Below, piece after piece: positions 9,582-18,930 of a DNA stretch of 64,000 bases. Source of the stretch: Promicromonospora umidemergens (GTDB taxonomy: Bacteria > Actinomycetota > Actinomycetes > Actinomycetales > Cellulomonadaceae); the NCBI RefSeq assembly GCF_024171995.1, contig NZ_JAMTCT010000003.1:310001-374000 (forward strand), written 5' to 3'. The notes below the pieces were generated by a model. It was not told the DNA's origin and searched no databases. It saw only the letters and a program-made list of their open reading frames with translations. A program made the position numbers and the translations under genes. Numbering within the stretch: the stretch's first letter is position 1; each line of letters opens with the position of its first letter.

Positions 9582-9650
9582 ACCCCGATCGTCACATGCC
9601 CAGGGCCCCCTGAACACGCCTGTGCCCGGATCTCAGGGTCGCGCGCAGGC

Positions 9651-9664
9651 CCAACCAGGGTTGG
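9651..9664. promoter_or_regulatory. Palindromic operator candidate between PspC kinase and PspC protein
   Basis: CCAACCAGGGTTGG, a 6-bp perfect inverted repeat around a 2-bp centre, in the 136-base divergent intergenic region. The position and dimeric symmetry suit a LuxR-type response regulator autoregulating both sides; this is inference. Confidence 0.4.
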
Positions 9665-9717
9665 TTCAGGGCAGGTCCCGATGCCGGATCTGGCGCCGGT
9701 CGACCAGCATTGTCACC

Positions 9718-11475
9718 ATGAGCACCGACGAGACGCGTCCAGAGGGCGCCACGAGTGAGCCAGGCGGCTCGGCCGACGCCGGGCCGGCCAGCGCCGGGCC
9801 TGTCGGCCCGGACGCCAACCACGCCGGCCCGGCCTTCGAGCCGGCTGCCGATCCTGGGACCGGCCCGACCGGTCCGACGGGCCAGACCGGCCCGACCGCC
9901 CCGACGCCCGATCCCGCACCTGTCGCACCCGGGCAGAAGCCCTACCCGGAATCCGGCTTCTTCGCGTCGATCCGTCGCGGCCTGTTCCCGCGCTCCGAGC
10001 AGCGCTGGGTGGGCGGCGTCGCCGGCGGCCTGGCCGAGCGGGTCGGCTGGGACCCGCTGCTGGTGCGCGGCCTGCTGATCGTGAGCTTCTTCCTCGGCGG
10101 CCTCGGCCTGATCCTGTACGGCGTCGGCTGGGCGCTCCTCCCGGAGCGTGACGGCCGGATCCACCTGCAGGAGGCGGCGCGCGGCAACTTCGACGTGGCG
10201 ATGCTCGGTTCCGTGGCCGTGTTCCTCATGGGCTTCGCCTGGGGTGGCCCGCTGGGCTGGTGGGACGACTCCGGCTGGGACCTGCTGGGTGCCTTCTTCT
10301 GGCTGGCAGTGGTGGGTGGGGTCGTCTACCTGATCGTCCAGGGCGTGCAGCGGCAGCGCGACAACAACGCCGCCCGCCGCACGGGTGCCGTCCCGGGCGT
10401 GGCCGGTATGCCCGGCCCGGGTGTCCCGACCCCCGGCGTGCCCACGCCGGGTACGCCGACCGGCACCCCCGCACCCGGCGCGCCCCGCGCCCCGGGCGGC
10501 GGCTACCCCACGGCCAGTGGCTTCGAGGCCCCGCAGCGTCCCGGTGAGCCCGGCACCTCTGCCCCGTTCACGCCCGCACCGCCGGTCAGCTACCGCCGGC
10601 CCGACGGTCTGGTCTACGCGACCGGCGCAGGTCCTGCCCCGCACCGGCAGAAGCAGGCGCCCTACCGGTCCGCCCCTGTCCCGACCACCCCGCCCCAGCC
10701 GGTCTACACCCCGCCTCCGGCCCGTGCCCACCGGGGTCCGGGCGGCACCTTCGTCGGGATCACGGTGGGAGTGATCCTGCTGGCCGGTGCCCTGATCCTG
10801 GGCATGGACCGCCTGAACTACGGGGAGCTGCCCGGTGACGCCGAGTCCGTCTCGGCCTGGCTGGGCATCGGGACGGTGGTGCTCGGTGTCGCGATCTTCG
10901 TGTCGGCCATGCGTGGCCGTACCAGCGGTCTGCTCGGGTTCTTCGCGATCGTGGCGATGCTGTTCGGTCTCACGTACGTGTCCGTCGCCGGCGCAGCGGG
11001 TCCGCGCTGGGTGGACGACGTCGCGACGACCAGCCGAGAGGTCGAAGATCTCGTGAACGCGCCCAGCAACCCGGACGCGGCCACCCTCACGGACGGCACT
11101 GTCGTCGTACAGACCCTGCGAGAGGCGGAGAACGGCTTCTACGTCCGCTGGGGTGAGCCCGTCATCGACCTCTCGGAGCTCGACCTGTCCGAGGTCGAGC
11201 CGGGCGAGCCCGTGACGGTGCCCATCCAGCTCGGGGCGGGCATGACCGAGGTGATGGTGCCGGAGAACGTGGCGGTCGAAGCGAGCGCCTACGTCGCCGC
11301 CGGTGCCGTCGAGTGGAACGTCGACGACCAGAGCCGGTCCGTCAGCGGCGTCGGCTCCGACGCCTACTTCGCGAGCGACGAGGTAGAGGACGAGCGCGCC
11401 GTGCTCAGACTCGACATCGAGGCCGGCGCGGGCGAAGTCATCGTGAGCGAGACCAAGTCAGGGAGCACACCATGA
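9718..11475 (+). CDS. PspC-domain membrane protein with LiaF-like C-terminus (EsrI-like)
   Basis: 585 residues from the ATG at 9718; the frame is open upstream, but that region is the divergent promoter. Residues 1-80 are a Pro/Gly/Thr-rich cytoplasmic tail. The PspC domain is at about 90-145 (RWVGGVAGGLAERVGWDPLLVRG, then an aromatic helix), followed by helices near 155-205. A Pro-rich linker with GVPTPG-type repeats runs to about 335, then two to three more helices. The C-terminal 140 residues resemble the beta-rich LiaF/DUF2154 domain. In the EsrISR system of Corynebacterium glutamicum the analogous divergent PspC protein restrains the kinase, and the same role is inferred here. Its stop overlaps the next start (ATGA). 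Confidence 0.82.
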   Translation: MSTDETRPEGATSEPGGSADAGPASAGPVGPDANHAGPAFEPAADPGTGPTGPTGQTGPTAPTPDPAPVAPGQKPYPESGFFASIRRGLFPRSEQRWVGGVAGGLAERVGWDPLLVRGLLIVSFFLGGLGLILYGVGWALLPERDGRIHLQEAARGNFDVAMLGSVAVFLMGFAWGGPLGWWDDSGWDLLGAFFWLAVVGGVVYLIVQGVQRQRDNNAARRTGAVPGVAGMPGPGVPTPGVPTPGTPTGTPAPGAPRAPGGGYPTASGFEAPQRPGEPGTSAPFTPAPPVSYRRPDGLVYATGAGPAPHRQKQAPYRSAPVPTTPPQPVYTPPPARAHRGPGGTFVGITVGVILLAGALILGMDRLNYGELPGDAESVSAWLGIGTVVLGVAIFVSAMRGRTSGLLGFFAIVAMLFGLTYVSVAGAAGPRWVDDVATTSREVEDLVNAPSNPDAATLTDGTVVVQTLREAENGFYVRWGEPVIDLSELDLSEVEPGEPVTVPIQLGAGMTEVMVPENVAVEASAYVAAGAVEWNVDDQSRSVSGVGSDAYFASDEVEDERAVLRLDIEAGAGEVIVSETKSGSTP

Positions 11476-12122
11476 CCGAGCATCCGAACGACCGCGCGGA
11501 CCAGAGCGACAACCCCAGTCGGCCCGAGGGCCGGGACACGAGCGAAGCCATGGACAACAAGACCACGCACGATCCGGACACCACCGAGGTGCTGCCGTCC
11601 GCGGAGACCCCGCCGACGCAGGAGATCGCCCAGGCCACCCAGCACCTCCCACAGGGTTCCGCGCCCGAGGGAGAGGTGCACCCGGCCTACGGCGTCGCCG
11701 CGGCACGGGTACAGGAGCAGGAGGCGGCGTCCGCCACCGTCCAGGACGCTCCCGCGCCCGACGACTCCGACCCGCTCGCCCCGCTGCGTGACCCGGCGCC
11801 CGAGGTGACCGCCCCGGCGTCGGGCCCGGGGCCTGACGCGGCTCCGACCCAGGCCCAGCCCGCGCAGCCGACGCAGGCACAGCAGGTGCAGTCAGCTCAG
11901 CCGGCGCAGGCAGCTCAGCCGGCGGCCCCTGCTGCCGTGCGGCGCGGACCGCGCGTCGGGACGGCGGTGTGGGGCCTGATCGTGATCGCGGTCGGCCTGG
12001 GGATCCTCGCGGTCTCCGTCGGCGTGATGTTCGACCTGGGCGTCGCGCTGATCGCGCTGCTGGGCGCGGCGGGCGTGATCCTCGTCGTCGGTTCGGTGAT
12101 CTCCAGCCTCCGGCGGCGTTGA
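11472..12122 (+). CDS. Small membrane protein with long disordered Pro/Ala/Gln tail
   Basis: 216 residues from the ATG overlapping the PspC gene stop. About 155 residues are low-complexity, rich in Ala, Pro, Gln, Asp and Glu, with QPAQPTQAQQ-like runs. Two hydrophobic helices follow near residues 162-182 and 186-207, and then a basic tail SSLRRR. No catalytic motif is seen. The overlap and shared topology (disordered cytoplasmic part plus membrane anchor) suggest it acts with the PspC protein. The product is unknown. Confidence 0.72.
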   Translation: MTEHPNDRADQSDNPSRPEGRDTSEAMDNKTTHDPDTTEVLPSAETPPTQEIAQATQHLPQGSAPEGEVHPAYGVAAARVQEQEAASATVQDAPAPDDSDPLAPLRDPAPEVTAPASGPGPDAAPTQAQPAQPTQAQQVQSAQPAQAAQPAAPAAVRRGPRVGTAVWGLIVIAVGLGILAVSVGVMFDLGVALIALLGAAGVILVVGSVISSLRRR

Positions 12123-12137
12123 ACCGTCGCCGCGGCG

Positions 12138-12205
12138 CGAGGTCGGCAGAAAGTATCGAGGTCGGTCCAGGTCTGGACCGACCTCGATGCTTTCTGCCGA
12201 CCTCG
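12138..12205 (+). terminator. Very long hairpin after the PspC operon
   Basis: 33-bp arms (12138-12170 and 12173-12205) around a 2-base centre, with a single T/G position that still pairs in RNA. Each arm contains CGAGGTCGG twice. It ends shortly before the ribosome-binding site of the glycosyltransferase gene. The probable role is transcription termination; the size and inner repeats suggest a mobile or recurrent palindrome. Confidence 0.65.
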
Positions 12206-12232
12206 ACGGGGAGTGCCTGGGAGGATGGACAG

Positions 12233-13489
12233 GTGCGGATCACTCATCTTTCGGACACCTACCTCCCGCTGCTCGGCGGCATCGAGGCCCAGGTGAGCCG
12301 CCTCGCTCGCCAGCAGGCGGCGGCCGGGCACGACGTCGAGGTCATCACCACCACCCCGGCGGCTCCCGGCGCGCACGGGGTGAGCACCGCCGTCGAGAAG
12401 GGGGTGACCGTGCACCGCATCGCCGCGCGGGTGCCGGGCGGCTGGCCCGTCCACCCGCGTTCCACCGCCCACGTGACCGCGCGCCTGCGGGAGGCGATCA
12501 CGCGGGGTGAGCGGCCCGACGTCGTGCACCTGCACATGGGGGTGCTCGCCCCCACCGCGCAGGCCGCGCTGCGACCGGTGACCCGGCTGGGGCTGCCCGC
12601 CGTGCTGACCGTCCACAGCGTGTGGGGTGGCGCCTGGCGCGTGTTCGCGGCGGCCGACGCAGGGCTCGGCTGGTCGCGCTGGCCCGTGCGGTGGTCAGCG
12701 GTGAGCGAGCTGACGGCGGCGCCGCTGCGGCGGCTCCTGACCCCGGACGGGGCGAGCCCGCGGGGCGGCTCGGACGGGGCGGGCCTCGGTGGCGCGACGG
12801 TGGCGCCGCGCCCGCGGGACCCGATGGTCGGAGCAGGCCGGGAAGACGTGGCGATCCTGCCCAACGGCCTCGACCTGGACGCCTGGCGGGTGCCGCGTAC
12901 CGAGCGCGGAGCGCGGCCCGAAGGTTCGGCGGTGCACGTGGTGTCCGCCGCACGGTTCGCGCCACGCAAGAGGATGCTGGCGCTGCTCACCGCTGCCGCC
13001 GACGCCGCGGCCCGGCTCCCCGACGGCGCACTCTTCGTGACCCTCGCCGGCGACGGTCCGGAGCGCGCGGCCGCACGGCGGTTCGTCGCGGAGCGCGGGC
13101 TGCGCGACGTCGTCTCCCTGCCCGGGCGGCTCACCGCGACAGAGCTCAAGCGGCTGTACGCGCGGGCCGACGTCTTCGCCGCACCGGCCGTGGCCGAGGC
13201 CTTCGGTCTCGCCGCGCTCGAGGCGCAGGCCGCTGGACTCACCGTGGTGACCCGCTCGGGTTCGGGCGTGGCCGAGCGGGTGGTCGACGGCGCCACCGGC
13301 CTCGTTGTGCCCGACGACGACGCGCTGGCCTCGGCGTTCATCCGGCTCGCGACCGACCCTGCCCTGCTGGACGACCTGCTGGAGCGGGCCGCGACACCAC
13401 CCGCCGGCGTGGCCTGGCCGGAGGTGCTGGCGGCGACGGAGCAGGCCTACGAGGAGGCGGCGGCCCTGACGTCCGCGGGCCGGGCGTAG
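12233..13489 (+). CDS. GT4-family glycosyltransferase
   Basis: A GT-B fold sugar transferase of 418 residues from the GTG at 12233, which has GGGAGGA 7-8 bases upstream. The N-terminus HLSDTYLPLLGGIEAQVSRLA is the typical acceptor-side Gly-rich loop. The donor-side domain carries the nucleotide-sugar-binding E-x7-E-like segment AVAEAFGLAALEAQAAG near residues 320-340, followed by GLVVPDDD. It probably builds a cell-surface glycolipid or glycan from a nucleotide sugar at the cytoplasmic membrane face. Neighbours give no pathway. It stands alone between two hairpins. Confidence 0.88.
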   Translation: MRITHLSDTYLPLLGGIEAQVSRLARQQAAAGHDVEVITTTPAAPGAHGVSTAVEKGVTVHRIAARVPGGWPVHPRSTAHVTARLREAITRGERPDVVHLHMGVLAPTAQAALRPVTRLGLPAVLTVHSVWGGAWRVFAAADAGLGWSRWPVRWSAVSELTAAPLRRLLTPDGASPRGGSDGAGLGGATVAPRPRDPMVGAGREDVAILPNGLDLDAWRVPRTERGARPEGSAVHVVSAARFAPRKRMLALLTAAADAAARLPDGALFVTLAGDGPERAAARRFVAERGLRDVVSLPGRLTATELKRLYARADVFAAPAVAEAFGLAALEAQAAGLTVVTRSGSGVAERVVDGATGLVVPDDDALASAFIRLATDPALLDDLLERAATPPAGVAWPEVLAATEQAYEEAAALTSAGRA

Positions 13490-13527
13490 CACCTCTCCGG
13501 GATGCGGCCGCCTGTCAACGTCTCTCT

Positions 13528-13587
13528 TTCGAAGCCTAAGTTCCTCGTCTTTGAGGCGGCTGAAAGCGAAGAAACTTAGGCCTCGAA
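13528..13587 (+). terminator. Hairpin after the glycosyltransferase gene
   Basis: Arms 13528-13547 and 13567-13587 pair over about 20 positions with a bulge and G-U-type differences. The stem is less GC-rich than its surroundings. It lies about 40 bases after the stop codon. Confidence 0.55.
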
Positions 13588-13656
13588 GGGGATCGACGCC
13601 GCGCGGCGACCGCTGTTGTGGTGCGCCCAGCAGGGGCCCGCCGATAGCCTCGGGCG

Positions 13657-14292
13657 GTGAGTCCTTCCGACCCGGTTACCAGCGGTGCGACGACGCCGAC
13701 CGAGCCCTTCGTCGTCCGCCAGTACGGGCGTGCCCGGGCCGAGGTGCGACCGTACGCGCGGGCCATCGGCATCGCCGCGGTGCCCGCCGCCGGCTGGGCC
13801 GTCTGGGCGAGCGGCCCGGGCTGGCTGACGCCGGCATACCTGGTGCTGGCCGTCGTGGGCGCTGCGCTCGCCGTGATCGACGCGCGCACGCACCGGCTGC
13901 CGAACGCCCTGGTGTTCCCCCTGACCTGGGCGACGGGGGTCCTGCTCGCACTGGCGGCTCTGGGCACCGGGGCCTGGGGTTCGCTCGGGCGGGCGGCCCT
14001 GGGGGCGTGCGCGTTCTTCGCCGTCTACCAGGTGCTCTACCTCATCGCCCCGCGCGGCGGCCTGGGGTACGGCGACGTCAAGCTCGCCCTGAGCCTTGGT
14101 GCCCTGCTGACGTGGCACTCCTGGTACATCCTGCTGGTCGGCGTCTTCGCAGCGCACATCATCGCCGGAGCTGTCGCGATCGTTCTGCTGCTCGGACGGC
14201 GCGCGGGCTGGAGGACGGGCATCGCCTTCGGCCCCTACATGCTGCTCGGCACCGTGATCGGGCTGACCGGCGCACGCCTCATCGGCTGGTGA
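13657..14292 (+). CDS. Minimal prepilin/leader peptidase (family A24)
   Basis: A 211-residue polytopic aspartyl peptidase that cleaves type IV pilin or Tad/Flp-type leader peptides at the inner membrane. Two catalytic aspartates are visible: D75 in AVIDARTHRLPN and D140 in GLGYGDVKLALS. The N-terminal cytoplasmic methyltransferase domain of classical PilD is absent; residues 1-35 are instead a short polar tail. The start is a GTG at 13657. No pilin or Tad gene lies in the window, so its substrates are encoded elsewhere. Confidence 0.88.
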   Translation: MSPSDPVTSGATTPTEPFVVRQYGRARAEVRPYARAIGIAAVPAAGWAVWASGPGWLTPAYLVLAVVGAALAVIDARTHRLPNALVFPLTWATGVLLALAALGTGAWGSLGRAALGACAFFAVYQVLYLIAPRGGLGYGDVKLALSLGALLTWHSWYILLVGVFAAHIIAGAVAIVLLLGRRAGWRTGIAFGPYMLLGTVIGLTGARLIGW

Positions 14293-14324
14293 GCACCCGT
14301 CAGGTGAGCACCCACCGCACAGCA

Positions 14325-14360
14325 CTGCGGCCCCGCCCCGGAAGAGGGGCAGGGCCGCAG
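14325..14360. terminator. Bidirectional terminator between prepilin peptidase and guaA
   Basis: 15-bp GC-rich arms (14325-14339 and 14346-14360) with one mismatch and a 6-nt loop, between two convergent genes. Confidence 0.8.
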
Positions 14361-14364
14361 GAGG

Positions 14365-15957
14365 TCACTCCCACTCGATGGTGCCCGGCGGCTTGCTCGT
14401 CACGTCGAGCACCACGCGGTTGACCTCACGGACCTCGTTGGTGATGCGCGTCGAGATGGTCGACAGCACGTCGTACGGCATGCGGGTCCAGTCCGCCGTC
14501 ATCGCGTCCTCGGACGAGACCGGGCGCAGCACGATCGGGTGCCCGTACGTGCGGCCGTCGCCCTGGACGCCCACCGAGCGGACGTCGGCGAGCAGCACCA
14601 CGGGGCACTGCCAGATCTCGTGGTCCAGGCCGGCCTTGGTCAGCTCCTCGCGGGCGATGGCATCGGCGCGGCGCAGGATCTCCAGACGCTCGGCGGTGAT
14701 CTCGCCGACGATCCGGATGCCCAGTCCCGGCCCGGGGAACGGCTGGCGCGAGACGATCTCCTCGGGCACGCCCAGCTCGCGGCCCACCGCGCGGACCTCG
14801 TCCTTGAACAGGGTGCGCAGGGGCTCCACCAGGGAGAAGTCGAGGTCGTCGGGCAGGCCGCCCACGTTGTGGTGGCTCTTGATGTTGGCAGCGCCCTCGC
14901 CGCCGCCGGACTCGACGACGTCCGGGTACAGCGTGCCCTGCACCAGGAACTTGACTTCCTCGCCGTGCTCGCCGGCTTCTTCGATGATCTCGCGCTGCGC
15001 GTCCTCGAAGACGCGGATGAACTCGCGGCCGATGATCTTGCGCTTGGTCTCCGGGTCGCTCACGCCCGCGAGCGCCGTCAGGAAGCGCTCCTTCTCGTCG
15101 CGAATGATCAGCTTGACGCCGGTCGAGGCGACGAAGTCGTTCTCGATCTGCTCGACCTCGCCGGCCCGCATGAGTCCGTGGTCGACGTGGACGCAGGTGA
15201 GCTGGTCGCCGACGGCCCGCTGCACGAGCGCGGCGGCCACCGCGGAGTCGACGCCGCCGGACAGCGCGCAGATGACGCGGGAGCTGCCGATCTGCGCCTT
15301 GATAGCGGCGACCTGGTCGGCGATGACGTTGTCGGGGGTCCAGTCGGGTGCGAGGCCGGCGCCCTCGTAGAGGAAGTGCTCGAGCACCTGCTGGCCGTGC
15401 GCGGAGTGCCGCACCTCGGGGTGCCACTGCACGCCGAACAGCCGGCGGTGGGTGTCCTCGAACGCGGCGACGGGCGAGCCGTCCGACGTCGCGAGCACCT
15501 CGAACCCGACCGGCGCCTTGTGCACGGCGTCGCCGTGGCTCATCCACGCGGTCTGGTGCTCTGGGGTGTCGGCGAGCAGCATGCCGGAGGCGCACACCTC
15601 GACCTCCGTGCCGCCGTACTCGCTCAGCCCGGTCTGCGCGACCTCGCCGCCCAGCGCCTGCGCCATGGCCTGGAACCCGTAGCAGATGCCCAGGACCGGG
15701 ACGCCGGCCTCGAACAGCTTCGGGTCCACGAACGGGGCGCCCGTCGCGTACACGGAGGAGGGGCCGCCGGACAGGATGATGGCCGCGGGGTCCTTGGCGA
15801 GCATCTGCTCGACCGTGAACGTGTGCGGCACGATCTCCGAGTACACCTTCGCCTCGCGCACCCTGCGCGCGATCAGCTGGGCGTACTGCGCGCCGAAGTC
15901 GACGACGATGACCGGTCGGGGGGTCTGGGGCTGGCTGTCAGGGGCAGTGGACGACAC
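14365..15957 (-). CDS. guaA: GMP synthase (glutamine-hydrolysing)
   Basis: Converts XMP to GMP using ATP and glutamine, the last step of guanine nucleotide synthesis. Length is 530 residues, typical of the family. The N-terminal class I amidotransferase domain (about 15-205) has the nucleophile in [10 protein letters not shown] and His/Glu in VQWHPEVRH. The ATP-pyrophosphatase domain starts near 215 with the P-loop [15 protein letters not shown]. The dimerisation domain ends in KPPGTIEWE, the usual C-terminus. It follows the dgo operon on the same strand after a 101-base gap, so it probably has its own promoter. The guaB genes are 27 kb away. Confidence 0.97.
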   Translation of the reverse strand: MSSTAPDSQPQTPRPVIVVDFGAQYAQLIARRVREAKVYSEIVPHTFTVEQMLAKDPAAIILSGGPSSVYATGAPFVDPKLFEAGVPVLGICYGFQAMAQALGGEVAQTGLSEYGGTEVEVCASGMLLADTPEHQTAWMSHGDAVHKAPVGFEVLATSDGSPVAAFEDTHRRLFGVQWHPEVRHSAHGQQVLEHFLYEGAGLAPDWTPDNVIADQVAAIKAQIGSSRVICALSGGVDSAVAAALVQRAVGDQLTCVHVDHGLMRAGEVEQIENDFVASTGVKLIIRDEKERFLTALAGVSDPETKRKIIGREFIRVFEDAQREIIEEAGEHGEEVKFLVQGTLYPDVVESGGGEGAANIKSHHNVGGLPDDLDFSLVEPLRTLFKDEVRAVGRELGVPEEIVSRQPFPGPGLGIRIVGEITAERLEILRRADAIAREELTKAGLDHEIWQCPVVLLADVRSVGVQGDGRTYGHPIVLRPVSSEDAMTADWTRMPYDVLSTISTRITNEVREVNRVVLDVTSKPPGTIEWE

Positions 15958-16058
15958 CCGGCAAGTCTATGGGGCCGACGGCGGCGGGGCGCTCCACGTC
16001 CGTGTAACTTCGCGCACCCCGCGGTCGGCCCGACGGCGGTGCCGGCTCACCACTCGGC

Positions 16059-17207
16059 TCACCACTCGGCGAACGAGCCGTCGTCGTGCCGCCAGACCGG
16101 GTTGCGCCAGCGGTGCCCTTCGGCAGCGCGCTCACGCACGTACTCCTCGTCGACCTCGATCCCGAGGCCTGGTCCCTGCGGGATCGCGACGGAGCCCTCG
16201 GAGTAGGCGAAGACTGTCGGGTCCACGATGTAGTCGAGCAGGTCGTTCGAGGTGTTGTAGTGGATGCCGAGGCTCTGCTCCTGGATCACGGCGTTGTAGG
16301 CGACGGCGTCGAGCTGCAGGCACGCGGCCAGCGCGACGGGGCCGAGCGGGCAGTGCGGCGCGACGGCGATGTCGTAGGCCTCGGCCATCGCCGCGATCTT
16401 GCGGACCTCCGTGATGCCGCCCGCGTGGGAGAGGTCGGGCTGGATGATGTCGACGACGCCGGAGGTGATGACGTCCTTGAAGTCCCACCGGGAGTAGAGC
16501 CGCTCGCCCAGTGCGATCGGGGTGGCCGAGTTGCGCAGCACGTCGGCGATGCCGTCGACGTGCTCGGACAGCACGGGCTCCTCGACGAACATGAGGTGGT
16601 AGGGCGCCAGCGCGTCGAGGAGCACGCGGGCCATGGGGCGGTGCACGCGGCCGTGGAAGTCCACGCCGATGCCGATGTTCGGTCCGACGGCCTCCCGCAC
16701 CGCGGCAACGTTGGCGACCACCTTCTCGATCTTGTCGCGCGAGTCGACGTACTGCAGCTCCTCGGGGCCGTTCATCTTGACCGCGGAGAAGCCCCGCTCG
16801 ACGGCGTCCTTCGCCTGCGCGGCGGTCTCGGCCGGGCGGTCGCCGCCGATCCACGAGTAGACCTTGATGCGGTCGCGCACCTGACCGCCGAGGAGCTCGT
16901 GGACCGGCACCCCGAGCGCCCTGCCCTTGATGTCCCAGAGCGCCTGATCGATACCGGCGAGCGCGCTCATGTGGATGCCGCCGCCGCGGTAGAACCCGGC
17001 GCGGTACAGGACCGTCCAGTGGTCCTCGATCCGGCGGGGGTCCTTGCCGATCAGGTAGTCGGACAGCTCCTCGACGGCCGCCGCGACGCTGGCCGCCCGG
17101 CCCTCGAGGACCGGCTCGCCCCAGCCGACGATCCCCGTGTCGGTCTCGATCTTGAGGAAGAGCCACCGCGGTGGCAGGGCGAAGGTCGTCATCGAGGTGA
17201 TCTTCAC
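16059..17207 (-). CDS. dgoD: D-galactonate dehydratase
   Basis: An enolase-superfamily enzyme that dehydrates D-galactonate to 2-keto-3-deoxygalactonate. It is 382 residues from the GTG at 17207. The N-terminal capping domain starts [14 protein letters not shown]. Metal ligands fall in the barrel at GVDFHGR (Asp), FVEEPV (Glu) and [10 protein letters not shown] (Glu). The general-base His follows in VAPHCPLGP, as in DgoD-type members of the mandelate racemase group. The start overlaps the dgoA stop by 4 bp. As the last gene of the dgoK-dgoA-dgoD operon it supplies the first pathway step. No transporter is encoded beside it. Confidence 0.93.
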   Translation of the reverse strand: MKITSMTTFALPPRWLFLKIETDTGIVGWGEPVLEGRAASVAAAVEELSDYLIGKDPRRIEDHWTVLYRAGFYRGGGIHMSALAGIDQALWDIKGRALGVPVHELLGGQVRDRIKVYSWIGGDRPAETAAQAKDAVERGFSAVKMNGPEELQYVDSRDKIEKVVANVAAVREAVGPNIGIGVDFHGRVHRPMARVLLDALAPYHLMFVEEPVLSEHVDGIADVLRNSATPIALGERLYSRWDFKDVITSGVVDIIQPDLSHAGGITEVRKIAAMAEAYDIAVAPHCPLGPVALAACLQLDAVAYNAVIQEQSLGIHYNTSNDLLDYIVDPTVFAYSEGSVAIPQGPGLGIEVDEEYVRERAAEGHRWRNPVWRHDDGSFAEW

Positions 17208-17827
17208 GGCGTGCTCCTGACGTCGGTGTGCCAGATGCGGACGAGCTCGGCCGCTCTGGCACCGACCACCTCCGGCCTGTCGCCCGGGCGGTAGAGCGAC
17301 GTGCCGACCCCTGCGCCGGCCGCCCCCGCGCCGGCCCAGTCCGCCAGGTTGCTGGCGTCGACACCGCCGACGGGGACGAGCTCCGTCCCTGGTGGCAGCA
17401 CGCTGGCCCACGCCCGCATGCCGTCGGTGCCGATGGCCGTGCTCGGGAAGAGCTTGATCGCGCGCGCACCCGCGTCCAGGGCCGTGAACGCCTCGGTCGG
17501 CGTCGCCGCCCCTGGGTAGCTCGCCAGGCCGAGCCGCACGGTCTCCGCGACGACGTCGGCCCGGGTGTTCGGCGACACGATGAGCGAGGCCCCTGCGTCG
17601 GCGGCCCGGCGGACGCCGTCCGGGGTGAGGACGGTGCCCGCCCCCATGCGGCGTCCGGGCGGCCCTGCCGCGCGGATCCGCCGGATGGACTCCAGCGGGT
17701 CCGGGGAGTTGTAGGGCACCTCGACGGCGTCGAAGCCGGCGTCGAAGATCGCCTGCGCCACGTCGACGGCGTCGGCGGGTGTGACCCCGCGCAAGATGGC
17801 CACGAGGCCGGTGGGCTGGGAGGTCAT
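17204..17827 (-). CDS. dgoA: 2-dehydro-3-deoxy-6-phosphogalactonate aldolase
   Basis: Cleaves KDPGal to pyruvate and glyceraldehyde-3-phosphate. At 207 residues it is typical of the KDPG/KDPGal aldolase family. The catalytic base Glu36 lies in FDAVEVPYN and the Schiff-base Lys125 in [21 protein letters not shown] near 62-72 is another family signature. It overlaps both neighbours by 4 bp (dgoK upstream, dgoD downstream), so the three are one translationally coupled operon. KDPGal specificity rather than KDPG is inferred from the operon. Confidence 0.93.
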   Translation of the reverse strand: MTSQPTGLVAILRGVTPADAVDVAQAIFDAGFDAVEVPYNSPDPLESIRRIRAAGPPGRRMGAGTVLTPDGVRRAADAGASLIVSPNTRADVVAETVRLGLASYPGAATPTEAFTALDAGARAIKLFPSTAIGTDGMRAWASVLPPGTELVPVGGVDASNLADWAGAGAAGAGVGTSLYRPGDRPEVVGARAAELVRIWHTDVRSTP

Positions 17828-18861
17828 GCGAGCTGCTCCTCGGTGGTCGCTGTGGCCGCGGTGGTCGCGGTGGTCCGCGGAGCGGCTGAGCCGGGCACGG
17901 CCGGCGCCAGACCGGCGTCGAGGGCGACGCGCCACAGCCCGTGGGCGGCGGCGTCCTCCCCGACCGTTCGGACCGCCGCGCCGCCGCGCTCCAGCGCGAA
18001 GCGGTAGCGGCGCGCGGTCGCCGGCGGCCCGCACAGCGCGACGACGGCGGCCGGGGTGCCGCGCAGCGCGTGCCGCACCTCGGCGCCGACGAGCAGGCCG
18101 GAGACGTAGTCGGCCACCTCGGTGGGATCGAGCCGGCCGGCGAGGACGAGGGGCCGCGCCGTGAAGAGCAGGGCGGGCAGGCCACGTTCGTCCCCCTGGG
18201 CGGCCTCCGTCTCGAGCCCCCGCCCGAAAGCCGCCGAGACCTCGGTGCCCGGCTCCCCTGTCGCGAGCCGCGCAATGATGCTGTCCCGCATCAGCAGGCC
18301 GTAGAGCTCGCCGGTCATCGCGGTGGTGAAGCCCGTGACCCGGCTGCCGTCGAGGCGCACCCACTTGGAGTGCGTGCCCGGCAGCACCACCGTCTCTGGC
18401 CGGTCGGCCAGCACGGAGAGCGCCCCGGCGAGCTGGACCTCCTCGCCGCGCATGACGTCCGGGTCCGCTCCCGTGGCCCGCAGCCCGGGTACGAGGTGGA
18501 CGACGGAGTCGCCGGCGGGCACGACGGTCAGCCGCTCGGCGAGGCCGCCGAGGTCCGCCGGGACATCGAGGTACCCGGCCTCGGCCCAGCCGTGGTTGGA
18601 GCCGGCCATGCCTGCGCACAGCACCGGCACGCCAGGGTGCTCGTCGAGCCACCGGCGGCACAGTCGCGTGAAGGTCCGCTCGAACGCGATAGCTCGTTCG
18701 CGGGCCGAGTCGCCGCGCTCCGAGACCGTGAGAGCGCCGTCGTCCGTGCGGACCTGGCCGAGGACCGAGCCGGTGCCGCTCAGGAGCCAGGCCCGAAACG
18801 TCGTGGTGCCCCAGTCGAGGGCCACGAGCGCGGCATCGCGCTCCGGTGCGTCGTCAGCCAT
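17824..18861 (-). CDS. dgoK: 2-dehydro-3-deoxygalactonokinase
   Basis: Phosphorylates 2-keto-3-deoxygalactonate with ATP, the middle step of the De Ley-Doudoroff pathway. It is 345 residues with the ASKHA-fold phosphate-1 motif [14 protein letters not shown] near residue 12. [14 protein letters not shown] and [13 protein letters not shown] near 160-185 are strongly conserved in DgoK. The Ala/Thr-rich C-terminus beyond 325 looks non-essential. It is the first gene of the operon, divergent from an IclR regulator across a 66-base promoter region. Confidence 0.93.
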   Translation of the reverse strand: MADDAPERDAALVALDWGTTTFRAWLLSGTGSVLGQVRTDDGALTVSERGDSARERAIAFERTFTRLCRRWLDEHPGVPVLCAGMAGSNHGWAEAGYLDVPADLGGLAERLTVVPAGDSVVHLVPGLRATGADPDVMRGEEVQLAGALSVLADRPETVVLPGTHSKWVRLDGSRVTGFTTAMTGELYGLLMRDSIIARLATGEPGTEVSAAFGRGLETEAAQGDERGLPALLFTARPLVLAGRLDPTEVADYVSGLLVGAEVRHALRGTPAAVVALCGPPATARRYRFALERGGAAVRTVGEDAAAHGLWRVALDAGLAPAVPGSAAPRTTATTAATATTEEQLA

Positions 18862-18889
18862 GCCCCGGACGATAGGAGCGCCTTCCCGA

Positions 18890-18921
18890 CTATCCGAACC
18901 GCATCCCTATTATCGGGATAG
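18890..18921. promoter_or_regulatory. Candidate IclR operator and dgo promoter
   Basis: CTATCC at 18890-18895 and GGATAG at 18916-18921 form an inverted repeat in the divergent dgoK/iclR spacer. The half-sites extend imperfectly to ACTATCCGAA and GCTATCCCGA. On the minus strand GATAAT inside this region suits a -10 box for dgoK. Binding of the adjacent IclR protein is inferred from position. Confidence 0.5.
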
Positions 18922-18930
18922 CCTGGCGTG

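Noticed and set aside
9445-9717. Upstream extension of the PspC protein
   Set aside because: It is antisense to the kinase N-terminus and crosses the divergent promoter; the ATG at 9718 fits better.
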